NCBI RefSeq assembly: GCF_002932875.1
Contig: NZ_PSWS01000058.1
Span: forward strand, 62,001 to 126,000
Reading direction: 5' to 3'
DNA from: Rathayibacter tritici
GTDB taxonomy: Bacteria > Actinomycetota > Actinomycetes > Actinomycetales > Microbacteriaceae
DNA length: 64,000 nucleotides
The position numbers and the translations under genes were made by a program. Below, piece after piece: positions 19,801 to 29,633 of this stretch; positions within the stretch are counted from its first letter, which is position 1, and every line of letters begins with the position of its first letter. A model generated the notes under the pieces. It was not told where the DNA came from and did no database searches. It saw nothing but the letters and a program-made list of their open reading frames with translations.

Positions 19801-19867
19801 AGCCCGCGCGGTCTTCGAGCGGCTGTTCTACGGGCCAGCCGCGGGGGACTCTCCGACCCACCGCTGA
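16853..19867 (+). CDS. glnE: Bifunctional glutamine synthetase adenylyltransferase/deadenylylase
   Basis: Adds and removes AMP on the regulatory tyrosine of GlnA. 1004 residues with two nucleotidyltransferase domains: GMGKAGASELNYVSDVDV near residue 220 (N-terminal, deadenylylating) and GMGRYGGAELGFGSDADV near 720 (C-terminal, adenylylating), each followed by a helical bundle (RRHLKLGRGSLSDVEWLVQL). Its target is likely the convergent glnA at 19938, which has the required tyrosine. No glnD or glnK is seen in the window, so how nitrogen status reaches GlnE here is unclear. Confidence 0.96.
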   Translation: MPRERSLRDVARLGFAALGETGARLAEAELLAGRQLESVLPSFARVADPDEALLALIDMLRRNRDRMDAVLADDEALTRLLLVVGASSGLSDFLQRRPEELASILEPVRTLSGRAEMRAELLDSVGAIDGFSTLREEAGWTALRVRYRRLLTRIVVHDLSQADPVSAIDRVTRALADLAGAALEASLAVARSELVGGAGPGHVGRDEVAATRFAVIGMGKAGASELNYVSDVDVIFVAEGDPERGLSNARAIDIATRLAVLLMRGTSALAMEPELWEVDPNLRPEGKQGALVRTLESHIAYYDRWAKSWEFQALLKARPLAGDLELGRAYVDAVAPKVWSSASRENFVESVQRMRERVTANIPQNDVHYQIKLGPGGLRDIEFTVQLLQLVHGQTDDEIHMPGTLLALGALAERGYIGRAAAEEFAQDYRALRLLEHRVQLRRLRRTHLMPRDEHELRTLARSSGLARTAEELLSVWNGIKNRVRGLHERLFYRPLLSAVAALSDGGTELSTGQAEARLAAIGFADARGALGHIAAMTSGVSRRASIQRHLVPVMLQWFADGPDPDYGLLAFRRLSDVLGGTPWFLRMLRDSSGAAKRLTTVLSGSRFVGELLDRIPESAAWLEDDDAVRPRNAAQLGEEVRAVLARHDSADAVASVLRSMRRREVLRTAMGGILGLSTIDEIATSLTDIISALLTGVLAAIRRDSDTRPGSQAEFAIIGMGRYGGAELGFGSDADVMYVQRPGTAEPHQAQLYSQFVVAELVRLTEDSRLPLDLDADLRPEGKNGPLVRSLDSYRAYYARWSLTWEAQALLRARGVAGDQALIDDFTELADGVRYPAEISDRDIREVKRIKARVESERLPQGADPRRHLKLGRGSLSDVEWLVQLLQLQHARSLPPLRTTSTLVALAVAEEEGLIGGQDAKRLRAAWILASRVRSGTTLWGNRTSDVLPTDRRQLEGVARLLEYPAGSATALEDDYLGVTRRARAVFERLFYGPAAGDSPTHR

Positions 19868-19890
19868 CGCCTGCCTCCGAGAACGGCGAA

Positions 19891-19918
19891 GGGCCGCTCC
19901 TCCGAAAAGGAACGGCCC
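19891..19918. terminator. Bidirectional terminator between glnE and glnA
   Basis: GGGCCG-c-TCCT / AGGA-a-CGGCCC stem, 10 bp with one mismatch, in the 70-nt gap between the convergent genes. Confidence 0.65.
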
Positions 19919-19937
19919 GTCTGGCGGTGCTGCGGGA

Positions 19938-21362
19938 CTAGACCCCGTAGTACAGCTCGAACTCGAACGGGTGCGGGCGCTGCGCGAGGGGCTTGATCTC
20001 CTTCTCGCGCTTGTACTCGATCCAGGTATCGATGAGCTCCTGCGTGAACACGCCGCCCTGGAGCAGGAAGTCGTGGTCGGCCTCGAGGGCGTCGAGTGCC
20101 TCGCCGAGGGTCGCGGGGACCTGCGGGATGAGCTTCGCCTCCTCGGGGGGCAGCTCATAGAGGTCCTTGTCGACCGGCTCGTGCGGCTCGATGCGGTTCT
20201 TGATGCCGTCCAGGCCCGCCATCAGCTGAGCGGCGAACGCGAGGTAGGGGTTGCCGGAGGCGTCGGGCGCGCGGAACTCGATGCGCTTCGCCTTCGGGTT
20301 GGTGCCCGTGATCGGGATACGGATGGACGCGGAGCGGTTGCCGGCCGAGTACACGAGGTTGACCGGCGCCTCGAAGCCCGGGATCAGGCGGTGGTACGAG
20401 TTGACCGTCGGGTTCGTGAACGCGAGGACCGCGGGGGCGTGCTTGAGCAGGCCGCCGATGTACCAGCGCGCGACATCCGAGAGTCCGCCGTAGCCGTTCT
20501 CGTCATAGAACAGCGGCGTGCCGTCGTTCCACAGCGACTGGTGCGTGTGCATGCCCGAGCCGTTGTCGCCGAAGAGGGGCTTGGGCATGAATGTTGCGGT
20601 CTTGCCCCACTGCTCGGCCGTGTTCTTGACGATGTACTTGAACTTCAGGATGTCGTCCGCCGCGTGCACCATCGTGTCGAAGCGGTAGTTGATCTCGGCC
20701 TGTCCGCCGGTGCCCACCTCGTGGTGCGACCGCTCGAGGATGAGGCCGGCATCGATCAGCTTGAGGCAGATGTCGTCGCGGAGGTCGGCCTGCTTGTCGA
20801 CCGGGCTGACGGGGAAGTAGCCGCCCTTGTAGGGCGTCTTGTTGCCGAGGTTACCGCCCTCCTCGACACGTCCCGAGTTCCACGCACCCTCGACGGAGTC
20901 GACGGAGTGGAAGGCCGCGTTCTGCGTGACCTCGTAGCGGACGTCGTCAAAGATGTAGAACTCGGCCTCGGGGGCGAAGAACGCCGTGTCGGCGATGCCG
21001 GTCGACGCGAGGTACTTCTCGGCCTTCTTCGCGACCTGGCGGGGGTCTTTGGAGTAGATCTCGCCGTTGCGCGGGTTGTAGATGTCGAAGACGAGGATCA
21101 GTGTGCGCTCGACGCGGAACGGGTCCACGTAGGCGGTCGTCACGTCGGGGATCAGCTGCATGTCCGATTCGTGGATGTTCGCGAATCCGCGGATCGAGGA
21201 CCCGTCGAAGAGCTGGCCGACGGAGAAGAACTCTTCGTCGACAGTCGAGGCGGGGATGTTGAAGTGCTGCTGGACACCGGGGAGGTCGGTGAACCGGATG
21301 TCGAGGAACTTGACGTCCGTGTCCTTGATGAACGTGAGCACCTCGGAAGAATCTTTAAACAT
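19938..21362 (-). CDS. glnA: Glutamine synthetase type I (GlnA, adenylylatable)
   Basis: Main ammonium-assimilating enzyme: glutamate + NH3 + ATP to glutamine. 474 residues. Signatures: [46 protein letters not shown], and the adenylylation site DLYELPPEE with Tyr402. The ATG at 21362 has GGAGA nearby and the canonical start [20 protein letters not shown]. Its promoter carries a four-box GlnR-type operator (21428-21465). So the sequence shows both transcriptional (GlnR) and post-translational (GlnE) control. Confidence 0.97.
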   Translation of the reverse strand: MFKDSSEVLTFIKDTDVKFLDIRFTDLPGVQQHFNIPASTVDEEFFSVGQLFDGSSIRGFANIHESDMQLIPDVTTAYVDPFRVERTLILVFDIYNPRNGEIYSKDPRQVAKKAEKYLASTGIADTAFFAPEAEFYIFDDVRYEVTQNAAFHSVDSVEGAWNSGRVEEGGNLGNKTPYKGGYFPVSPVDKQADLRDDICLKLIDAGLILERSHHEVGTGGQAEINYRFDTMVHAADDILKFKYIVKNTAEQWGKTATFMPKPLFGDNGSGMHTHQSLWNDGTPLFYDENGYGGLSDVARWYIGGLLKHAPAVLAFTNPTVNSYHRLIPGFEAPVNLVYSAGNRSASIRIPITGTNPKAKRIEFRAPDASGNPYLAFAAQLMAGLDGIKNRIEPHEPVDKDLYELPPEEAKLIPQVPATLGEALDALEADHDFLLQGGVFTQELIDTWIEYKREKEIKPLAQRPHPFEFELYYGV

Positions 21363-21411
21363 GCAAAGGTCTCCAATGGCGTAACGGGTCGCTGCTGAAC
21401 GCAGCTGCTCC

Positions 21412-21465
21412 AGGGTAGTGACGGGGGGTTTCCCCACCGTGTCCCTGTTGTTTCCGGCATGTTAC
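21412..21465 (-). promoter_or_regulatory. GlnR-type operator and -10 of glnA
   Basis: Read on the minus strand: GTAAC-n6-GAAAC-n6-GACAC-n6-GAAAC (21465 down to 21428), which matches the gTnAC-n6-GaAAC double repeat bound by GlnR in Streptomyces and mycobacteria. Exactly 10 nt later comes TACCCT (21417-21412), a -10 hexamer, so the boxes cover the -35 region. The transcript would have a leader of about 40 nt. Confidence 0.82.
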
Positions 21466-21527
21466 GGCGCCGGGCCGGACCGCCGCGCCCGCTCCGCTGT
21501 CCCGAGGCCGCTGCGAGACTCCGCGGA

Positions 21528-21533
21528 TAAGAT
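21528..21533 (+). promoter_or_regulatory. -10 hexamer of leaderless RDD gene
   Basis: TAAGAT, then 6 nt, then the ATG at 21540. Confidence 0.45.
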
Positions 21534-21539
21534 CGAAGG

Positions 21540-21962
21540 ATGTCAGCCGCCGATCGCAGGACCTTCGCCGACGCCGCCCCGAGCGAGTACCCGGGGGAGC
21601 GCCTCGGCCTCCCCCGCGAGGGCCGGCTCTCGATCGGACGTCCGGGACGCCGCATCGCCGCCCTCGCCGTCGACTTCGCGGTGTCCGCCTTGCTCTCGCT
21701 GGCCTTCTTCGACTACGACCGCTGGGCGAGCCTGCTGCTCTTTATTGTGCTGCAGGTGGTCTTCATCCCCACGATCGGCGGCAGCGTCGGCCACCGCCTC
21801 CTCGGCATGCGCGTCGTCCGGCTCGGTGGTGGCTGGGTCGGTGTGTGGCGCCCGCTCGTGCGCTCCGTGCTGCTGGCGGTGCTCGTTCCCGCGCTCGTCT
21901 GGGACTCGGACCAGCGCGGCTTCCACGACAAGGTCGCCGGCACAGTGCTCGTGCGCTCCTAA
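21540..21962 (+). CDS. RDD family membrane protein
   Basis: 140 residues. After a polar N-terminus it shows the RDD start RPGRRIAALAVDFAVSALLS, two to three transmembrane helices (42-56, 63-78 and a third at 106-119), and GGSVGHRLLGMRVVRL, the other conserved block of the family. RDD proteins are poorly understood; some act as Na+/H+ antiporters or in transport of unknown ligands. Divergent from glnA, convergent with the DUF4191 gene. Confidence 0.9.
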   Translation: MSAADRRTFADAAPSEYPGERLGLPREGRLSIGRPGRRIAALAVDFAVSALLSLAFFDYDRWASLLLFIVLQVVFIPTIGGSVGHRLLGMRVVRLGGGWVGVWRPLVRSVLLAVLVPALVWDSDQRGFHDKVAGTVLVRS

Positions 21963-21984
21963 CGGATGCCGTGCCTGGCGAACA

Positions 21985-22695
21985 TCAGCGCGGGCGCTGC
22001 GACCGCACCTTGAAGGGGTCGACGCCCTTCGGGATCGGCAGCGAGGTGTTCAAGGAGGAGAGCCGGTTCTTGACCGCGATCACCTCCGCCTTCGTGAGGA
22101 CCTTCTTCGTCTTCGCGAGGCGGCGCGGTACCCGATGCAGCGGCGTGGCGTCGGCATCCGGGCCGACAGTCACGAACGTGACGGGGACGTTCGGCAGGAT
22201 CCGCGACACCTTGCGCCGTTCGTCCTCCAGCATCCGCTTGGTTCGGGAGGCGGGACCCTCGGCGATCAGCACGACGCCGCCGCGCCCGACCGCGCGGTAG
22301 ACCGCGTCCTGGGTCTTGCCATTGACGGCGACGGGCATCTCGCCGCCGGTCCAGGTGCCGCGCAGACCGCTGCGCAGGACCGCGCCCACCGCTCCGGGCT
22401 GCCCGGCGATCTGGCCGTAGGCGGCGCGCTCGGCGCGACGGGAGAGGACCGCGAGACCGGCGACCAGGCCCGCCATCACGCCGACGACGATCCACAGCGC
22501 GATCACGAAGCCGTTGCCGTTGCCGAGCAGGATTCCGAGGAGCACGCCCAGCAGGACGGGGAGCAGGAGGGCGAGGAGGATGATCCACACGGCGCTGCTG
22601 TCGTAGCGGCGGGTCATCTGGAACACCTGCCACATCTGCTTGAGACGTCCGGGTTCCTTGGCCGCCTTCGTCGACGGTTCCGTGCTGCGTGCCAT
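21985..22695 (-). CDS. DUF4191 membrane protein
   Basis: 236 residues, an actinobacterial family of unknown function. Two adjacent transmembrane helices (WIILLALLLPVLLGVLLGIL and FVIALWIVVGVMAGLVAGLA, about 38-80) follow a basic N-terminus, then a cytoplasmic domain with ADATPLHRVPRRLAKTKKVL and RLSSLNTSLPIPKGVDPFKV. The ATG at 22695 gives MARSTEPSTKAAKEPGRLKQ. In actinobacteria it is usually found between the glnA region and the lipoate/2-oxoacid dehydrogenase genes, as here. Confidence 0.9.
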   Translation of the reverse strand: MARSTEPSTKAAKEPGRLKQMWQVFQMTRRYDSSAVWIILLALLLPVLLGVLLGILLGNGNGFVIALWIVVGVMAGLVAGLAVLSRRAERAAYGQIAGQPGAVGAVLRSGLRGTWTGGEMPVAVNGKTQDAVYRAVGRGGVVLIAEGPASRTKRMLEDERRKVSRILPNVPVTFVTVGPDADATPLHRVPRRLAKTKKVLTKAEVIAVKNRLSSLNTSLPIPKGVDPFKVRSQRPR

Positions 22696-22789
22696 GACCA
22701 CAAGGATACCGAGCGGGAGCTCCGCGGCCGACCGGGAGAGAGATCCGGCTCCTCCACAGGGGTGAACTGCGTCGTTCTCTCCACCGATC

Positions 22790-22836
22790 GGGGAGAGCAC
22801 TCCCCGCGCTGCGTGGCAGCCGGGCAGGCTCTCCCC
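22790..22836. repeat. Inverted repeat in front of the 22837 gene
   Basis: Perfect 9-bp arms GGGGAGAGC (22790-22798) and GCTCTCCCC (22828-22836), the second arm ending directly at the start codon. It could be an operator or a structure that hides the start site. Confidence 0.4.
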
Positions 22837-24051
22837 ATGATGAGCAGCGGGACGGCCCAGGGCCGGATGCACGGCGCCGGCCGGATGGACGGGGAGAAGC
22901 GCCCGCCCGTCACGCCCGCCTCCGACGACCCCGGGTTCGCGTCGCGGGTCCTCCGACGCCGGGAGGCGGAGGAGCTGCGGAGCGTGCCGGTCGCCGTTCT
23001 CGCCGAGCATCGGCATCGCGAGCGTATCGTTCGCATGGAGCCGCGGCACGGTAAGCGCAGTGTGCTGACCTCTCCTGCTGTCGTCGCCGTCCTCGAGCAG
23101 TTTCTGACGGCCGGGCGGACGATCGGGCCGGGTGCCGCGGTGACCCTCCTCGCACCTGTGGTCGGTGCTGTGCGTTCCGCCGCGGCCGAGGGCATCTGGC
23201 TCGCTCCGACAGCGGACGACATCGGCCTGACCGAGCAGGGCCGCCCGGTGCTGCTGCTGACGACCCCGGCCGTCGACACTCCACGGGAGGCACGCGAGTC
23301 ACTTCAACGAGTTCTGGAGCGTGTCGGCCCCCACTGCCCGAAGCTTCCCGTCGCGGCCCTCGCCCGGCATCGCGATCTGCTGGCGCTGGAGGGTACGCTC
23401 TACGGGCTCGCCGATCCGCAGGGCATCGGGGAGGAAGTGCGCGCTCTTCGGGCGAGCGCAGGGGCCGGCATCCGGCCAAGCGCCGCATCGGTGCCGCTCG
23501 GTAGGCACCGACGCGTGCATCCGCTCGACGGTTGGCCTGATCGCGCGCGTGCCCTCGCGGTGCGGCGACGGGGTCCGCTGGCCACGGCACTCGTGATCCT
23601 GCTGGGTGCAGTACTCACCGGGATGCTCGCCGGGTCTCCGGACGAGCTGCGCGCTGCCGGCGCGGCGGACTCGGTGTCGACGAGCAGCGGCACTCCGTAC
23701 CCGACGGTAAATCCGTCGCTGCCCCCGACTCCTGCTGCACAGGCTGTCCCGGCCGCGCTCGAGGCAGAGGAAGCGGCGGAACTCCTGCTCGCCGCTGCAC
23801 GAGCATGCGAAGACCACAGCTGCACCCGGCGCCTCGTCACTGCGGACTCTCCGCTCGGTACGGTCGGCGACGGAGTCGCCGACCGCCTGCCCGCTCACGG
23901 CGACGTATCGGCGGTCCTCGCCGACGTGAACGGAGCGTCGGCAGTGGTCCATCTCGGAACACCGCCGGGAACAGCAGCGGCCTCCGTCCTGATCATCAGG
24001 ACGGAGGCCGGCTGGCTTATCCGCGACGTCTATGCCGGAGCGACCCCATGA
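22837..24051 (+). CDS. Single-pass membrane protein, hypothetical
   Basis: 404 residues from ATG 22837 (a second ATG follows at once); unassigned. Residues about 60-235 form a cytoplasmic helical domain (VLTSPAVVAVLEQFLTAGRT, EGTLYGLADPQGIGEEVRAL). One transmembrane helix (ATALVILLGAVLTGMLAG, about 250-268) is followed by an extracellular Ser/Pro-rich linker and a C-terminal domain of about 95 residues. That domain has two cysteines (ACEDHSC) and ends RTEAGWLIRDVYAGATP, resembling small NTF2-like or lipoprotein-type folds. The arrangement, an inside domain joined to an outside sensor-like domain, suggests signalling, but this is inference. The start is uncertain because there is no clear Shine-Dalgarno. 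Confidence 0.7.
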   Translation: MMSSGTAQGRMHGAGRMDGEKRPPVTPASDDPGFASRVLRRREAEELRSVPVAVLAEHRHRERIVRMEPRHGKRSVLTSPAVVAVLEQFLTAGRTIGPGAAVTLLAPVVGAVRSAAAEGIWLAPTADDIGLTEQGRPVLLLTTPAVDTPREARESLQRVLERVGPHCPKLPVAALARHRDLLALEGTLYGLADPQGIGEEVRALRASAGAGIRPSAASVPLGRHRRVHPLDGWPDRARALAVRRRGPLATALVILLGAVLTGMLAGSPDELRAAGAADSVSTSSGTPYPTVNPSLPPTPAAQAVPAALEAEEAAELLLAAARACEDHSCTRRLVTADSPLGTVGDGVADRLPAHGDVSAVLADVNGASAVVHLGTPPGTAAASVLIIRTEAGWLIRDVYAGATP

Positions 24052-24074
24052 GAGGGCGGCTCAGCGCGGGCAGC

Positions 24075-25547
24075 TCAGATGCCGAGGTCGTTCTCGAACG
24101 AGCCCTCTTCGAGGCGCTCCTTGATCGCGACCAGGAAGCGCGCCGCGTCGGCCCCGTCGACGGTGCGGTGGTCGTAGGAGAGCGCGAGGAAGACGGTCGA
24201 GCGGATCGCGATGGCGTCAGCGCCGTCCACCTGCACGATGGCCGGCTTCTTGGTGACGATGCCGGTGCCGAGGATCGCCGTCTGCGGGAGGAAGACGACG
24301 GGGGTGTCGAACAGGGCACCGCGCGAGCCGGTGTTGGTCAGCGTGAAGGTGCCGCCGGCGAGCTCGTCGGGCTTGAGCTTGTTGTTGCGGGTGCGCTCGG
24401 CCAGGTCCCCGATCGTCGTGGCGATTTGTGCGAGGTTCAGCTCGGACGCATTCTTCAGGACCGGAGTCAGCAGGCCGCGCTCGGTGTCGACGGCGATGCT
24501 GATGTTCTCGTGGTCCGGGTAGACGATCGACTCGCCGTCCAGCGTCGAGTTGATCACCGGGTAGGCCTTGAGCGCCTCCGCGGCCGCCAGAGCGAAGAAC
24601 GGGAGGAAGGACAGCTTGGCGCCGGTCTTCTCCTGGAAGCTCGTCTTGACGGAGTCGCGGAAGCGGGCGACGGCGGTGACGTCGACCTCGATCACCGATG
24701 TGAGCTGAGCACTGGTCTGCATCGACTCGACCGCGCGCTGAGCGAGCACCTTGCGCAGACGCGACATCGGCTGCGTCGTGCCGCGCAGCGGCGAGGTCTC
24801 GAGCGGGGTGCGGGCGAGCGTGGCGGCGGCGCCTGCCGGAGCCGGCACCGGCGCGGCGGGAGCCGACTTCGCGGCCTCGACCGCATCGAGGACGTCCTGC
24901 TTGCGGATACGGCCTCCGACGCCGGTACCGGTGAGGGTCGAGAGGTCGATGCCGTTCTCGCCCGCGAGCTTGCGCACGAGGGGGGTGACGTAGCCGGGGT
25001 TGGAGTCAGTCGGCTCCGGCGAGGCGGCAGGCGCAGCAGCCGGAGCGGGGGCCGCGGCAGCTGCCGGAGCAGGAGCAGCCGCAGGCGCAGGCGCAGGCGC
25101 AGGCGCAGACGGAGCGGGAGCCGCGGCCTCGGGGGCGGCGGGCTTCTCGGCCGCCGGTGCGGGCTCAGGCTCGGCCGGAGCGGGACCCTCGGCGTCGCTG
25201 TCCGCGTCGACCGACGGCGTCGCCTCCTCCGTCGGCTCGGTCTCAGCGGCCTCGACCTCGGGGGTCTCCTGCGTCGAAGCCTCGGGCTCGGCCGAGGTCG
25301 TGGCTCCGGAACCGTCCCCGATGCGGACCAGCTCGGCGCCGACCTCGACCGTCTCGTCCTCCTGGACGAGGATCTCCTCGATCACGCCCGCGATCGGCGA
25401 CGGGATCTCGGTGTCGACCTTGTCGGTCGAGACCTCGAGCAGGGGCTCGTCCACCTCGACGCGGTCCCCGACGTTCTTCAGCCAGCGGGTGACCGTTCCT
25501 TCCGTGACACTCTCTCCGAGTGCCGGGAGGCTGACGGATTCGCTCAT
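24075..25547 (-). CDS. sucB: 2-oxoacid dehydrogenase E2 (dihydrolipoamide acyltransferase)
   Basis: Core of a 2-oxoacid dehydrogenase complex, carrying acyl groups on lipoate. 490 residues: one lipoyl domain (lipoyl Lys43 in STDKVDTE), an Ala/Pro/Glu-rich linker with an almost pure Ala-Pro stretch (about 120-185), an E3-binding domain (about 186-225, VGGRIRKQDVLDAVE), and the catalytic domain with SYDHRTVDGADAARFL. Only one lipoyl domain is present, while several actinobacterial homologues have two. It could serve pyruvate or 2-oxoglutarate dehydrogenase; no E1 gene is in the window. AAGGAGA lies 8 nt before the ATG. lpdA lies upstream in the same direction. Confidence 0.93.
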   Translation of the reverse strand: MSESVSLPALGESVTEGTVTRWLKNVGDRVEVDEPLLEVSTDKVDTEIPSPIAGVIEEILVQEDETVEVGAELVRIGDGSGATTSAEPEASTQETPEVEAAETEPTEEATPSVDADSDAEGPAPAEPEPAPAAEKPAAPEAAAPAPSAPAPAPAPAAAPAPAAAAAPAPAAAPAASPEPTDSNPGYVTPLVRKLAGENGIDLSTLTGTGVGGRIRKQDVLDAVEAAKSAPAAPVPAPAGAAATLARTPLETSPLRGTTQPMSRLRKVLAQRAVESMQTSAQLTSVIEVDVTAVARFRDSVKTSFQEKTGAKLSFLPFFALAAAEALKAYPVINSTLDGESIVYPDHENISIAVDTERGLLTPVLKNASELNLAQIATTIGDLAERTRNNKLKPDELAGGTFTLTNTGSRGALFDTPVVFLPQTAILGTGIVTKKPAIVQVDGADAIAIRSTVFLALSYDHRTVDGADAARFLVAIKERLEEGSFENDLGI

Positions 25548-25628
25548 GAGCCTGTCTCCTTAAGACGCTTGTGTTTCCATGTTCAGCTTAGTGATGCGGA
25601 CGCGGCGGGTCGCCGCCCCGCAGTGGTT

Positions 25629-27002
25629 CTACAGAGCGTGCAGCGGCTTCCCGGCCAGCGCGAGGTGCGCCTCGCCGAGCGCCTCGTTCTGAGTGGGATG
25701 GGCGTGCAGGTGGGGGGCGACGTCCTCGGGGTGCGCTTCCCAGTTCACGATGAGCTGGGCCTCGCCGATCAGCTCGCCGACCCGCGCGCCGACCATGTGG
25801 ACACCGACGACGGGACCGTCGAGCACGCGCACGACCTTGACAGAGCCCGTCGTGCCGATGATCGTGCTGCGGGCGTTACCGCCCAGCCCGTAGTCGTACA
25901 CGGCGACGCGCTCAGCGCCGTACTCGGCGATCGCACGCGCCTCACTGAGGCCGACGGAGGCGACCTCCGGGTCGCTATAGGTCACCTTCGGCACGTTGAC
26001 ATCCAAGACGACCTGCGGGCCGAGCCCGGCAATCTCCTCCGCTACGAAGATCCCCTGCTGGAAACTCCGATGCGCGAGCTGCAGGCCCGGAACAATGTCG
26101 CCGACGGCGTACACGCCGGGGACGGAGGTCTGCAACCGCTCATCGGTGAGGACGTAGCCCCGATCGAGGCTCACGCCGACCTCCTCCAGGCCGATGTCCG
26201 CGGTCACCGGGCCGCGGCCGACGGCGACGAGCAGCACCTCACCCTCCACGGTGGCGCCGCTCTCGAGCGTCACCGAGACGCCGCCCTCGCCCTGCGAGAC
26301 CGAGGCGACGCGAGATCCCAGCTGGAAGGCGATCCCGCGCTTGCGGAAGGCCCGCTCAAGCTGCTTGCTGACGCTCTCGTCCTCATTGGGGACGAGGTGG
26401 GGGAGGGCCTCGACGATCGTCACCTCTGCTCCGAACGAGCGCCAGACGCTGGCGAACTCGACGCCGATCACTCCGCCGCCGAGAACGACGACCTTCGCGG
26501 GCACGTGAGCGAGCTCGAGCGCCTGGTCGCTCGTGATGATGCGTCCACCGATCTCGATCCCGGGGAGCGTCCGCGAGGCGGATCCCGTGGCGACGACGAC
26601 CGACCCGCCGTGCAGCACGTGCTCACCCACCGTCACCGTGCCCGCCGCGCTCAGACGACCCTCGCCGGAGACCACGGTGATGCCGCGCGAGGACACGAGA
26701 CTCTGCAGACCCTTGTACTTGCCCGCGACGACGCCCTCGCGGTAGCGGGTCACTCCCGCCATGTCGATGCCGGCGAAGCTCGAGAGCACACCGTACTTGC
26801 CGCCCTCTCGAGCGCCGTCCGCCAGCTCTGCGGCGTGCAGGAGTGCCTTGGTCGGCACACAGCCGCGATGCAGGCAGGTCCCGCCGAGCTTGTCGCGCTC
26901 GACGAGCGCGACGCTCATCCCGAGCTGCGACGCCCGCAGGGCGGCCGCGTACCCGCCGCTGCCACCTCCGAGCACGACCAGGTCGTAGCGCTCTTCCGAC
27001 AC
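25629..27002 (-). CDS. lpdA: Dihydrolipoyl dehydrogenase
   Basis: FAD enzyme (E3) that reoxidises dihydrolipoamide with NAD. 457 residues from the GTG at 27002, which follows GAGGGAG and gives the family start MSEERYDLVVLGGGSGGYAA. The redox disulfide is Cys43/Cys48 in GGTCLHRGCVPTKALL; the NAD-binding motif is VVLGGGVIGVEFASVW; the C-terminal interface has the His-Pro-Thr motif HAHPTQNEALGE. Upstream of sucB on the same strand, with pepA further upstream. Confidence 0.96.
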   Translation of the reverse strand: MSEERYDLVVLGGGSGGYAAALRASQLGMSVALVERDKLGGTCLHRGCVPTKALLHAAELADGAREGGKYGVLSSFAGIDMAGVTRYREGVVAGKYKGLQSLVSSRGITVVSGEGRLSAAGTVTVGEHVLHGGSVVVATGSASRTLPGIEIGGRIITSDQALELAHVPAKVVVLGGGVIGVEFASVWRSFGAEVTIVEALPHLVPNEDESVSKQLERAFRKRGIAFQLGSRVASVSQGEGGVSVTLESGATVEGEVLLVAVGRGPVTADIGLEEVGVSLDRGYVLTDERLQTSVPGVYAVGDIVPGLQLAHRSFQQGIFVAEEIAGLGPQVVLDVNVPKVTYSDPEVASVGLSEARAIAEYGAERVAVYDYGLGGNARSTIIGTTGSVKVVRVLDGPVVGVHMVGARVGELIGEAQLIVNWEAHPEDVAPHLHAHPTQNEALGEAHLALAGKPLHAL

Positions 27003-27116
27003 CCAGTGACTCCCTCGCGACGTGCGGTCCCGCTGCCCGGCCGACCTGATCCGGCGCACAACGCTCGGCGGATCGGGAGGAGGGACGAGGCGGAATCTCC
27101 CGCCCTGTCGACCCTA

Positions 27117-28610
<1,494 letters not shown>

Positions 28611-28677
28611 GGCGGCAATGCTAGGCGCTGTTCGCTGAGGGCTCAGCGGACCCGGCCGGAGCGGGGAGACCCCCGTT

Positions 28678-28683
28678 TACACT
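28678..28683 (+). promoter_or_regulatory. -10 hexamer of leaderless PAC2 gene
   Basis: TACACT, then ggaccc, then ATG at 28690. Confidence 0.5.
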
Positions 28684-28689
28684 GGACCC

Positions 28690-29613
28690 ATGCTGGATCC
28701 GGAAGACCTGTTCGAGATCGAGGGCGACCTCTCCGAGATCCCGCGCGGGCTGCACCTCGTCGCGGGTCTGACCGGCTCGGCGGACGCCGGCGGCGCGGTG
28801 GGCCAGCTCGGCGAGTACCTGTTCCAGACACTCGAACACCGCCAGGTCGTGGTCTTCGACCAGGACCAGCTCCTCGACTACCGTGCTCGGCGTCCCATCA
28901 TCACCTTCGACCAGGACCACTTGACCGACTACCGACCGGCGATGCTTCGGCTCTCGCTCGCGCACGACGAACTGCATCAGCCGTTCCTTCTGCTCACCGG
29001 TTTCGAGCCCGACTTTCAGTGGGAGCGGTTCACCCGGGCCGTGGTCTCGCTGATCGAGCGCCTCGACGTTGCGTCGACGACCTGGGTTCAGGCGATACCG
29101 ATGCCGGTGCCGCACACGCGGCCCGTCGGAGTCACCGTGAGCGGCAACCGCGAAGACCTGATCGACGCGATGTCGGTGTGGAGGCCGCACACGCAGGTCC
29201 CCTCGAACGTCCTCCACCTGCTCGAGCTGCGCCTCTACCAGCGCGGTCTCGCCGTCGTCGGATTCGCGTTGCTGATCCCGCACTACCTCTCGGACACCGA
29301 ATACCCGCAGGCGGCCGTCGCGGCGCTCGAGAGCATTTCGGCCTCGACCGGTCTGATCTTCCCGACCGATCGCCTGCGCGAAAGCGGGCGGGAGTTCCTC
29401 GGCAAGGTCGACGAGCAGGTGGGCGGAAACGAGGAGCTGCACACACTGGTCTCGGCCCTCGAGGCCCGCCACGACACCTACATGGAGGGGACGAGCCTGC
29501 GCTCGCCGCTCACCGACGAGGACGGCTTCGTTCCCAGCGCCGACGCCATCGCCGCTGAACTCGAGAAGTTCCTCGCCATCCGACGCCCCGGCGAGGAGCC
29601 GACCGCCCCCTGA
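28690..29613 (+). CDS. PAC2 (proteasome assembly chaperone) family protein
   Basis: 307-residue member of the PAC2 family, ATP-grasp-like in name only, with no proven bacterial function. Recognisable blocks: GLHLVAGLTGSADAGGAVGQ at the N-terminus, RPIITFDQDHLTDYRPA in the middle and the VPHTRPVGVTVSGNRED region. Actinobacteria of this family mostly lack a classical 20S proteasome next to it, and none is seen here. Leaderless promoter. Followed 20 nt later by the MFS gene. Confidence 0.88.
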   Translation: MLDPEDLFEIEGDLSEIPRGLHLVAGLTGSADAGGAVGQLGEYLFQTLEHRQVVVFDQDQLLDYRARRPIITFDQDHLTDYRPAMLRLSLAHDELHQPFLLLTGFEPDFQWERFTRAVVSLIERLDVASTTWVQAIPMPVPHTRPVGVTVSGNREDLIDAMSVWRPHTQVPSNVLHLLELRLYQRGLAVVGFALLIPHYLSDTEYPQAAVAALESISASTGLIFPTDRLRESGREFLGKVDEQVGGNEELHTLVSALEARHDTYMEGTSLRSPLTDEDGFVPSADAIAAELEKFLAIRRPGEEPTAP

Positions 29614-29620
29614 GCGGCCG

Positions 29621-29626
29621 TAGGAT
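29621..29626 (+). promoter_or_regulatory. -10 hexamer of leaderless MFS gene
   Basis: TAGGAT, then 7 nt, then the GTG at 29634. Confidence 0.4.
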
Positions 29627-29633
29627 CGGATGA

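Noticed and set aside
17633-20158. Long minus-strand frame opposite glnE
   Set aside because: Shadow; glnE has both nucleotidyltransferase motifs.
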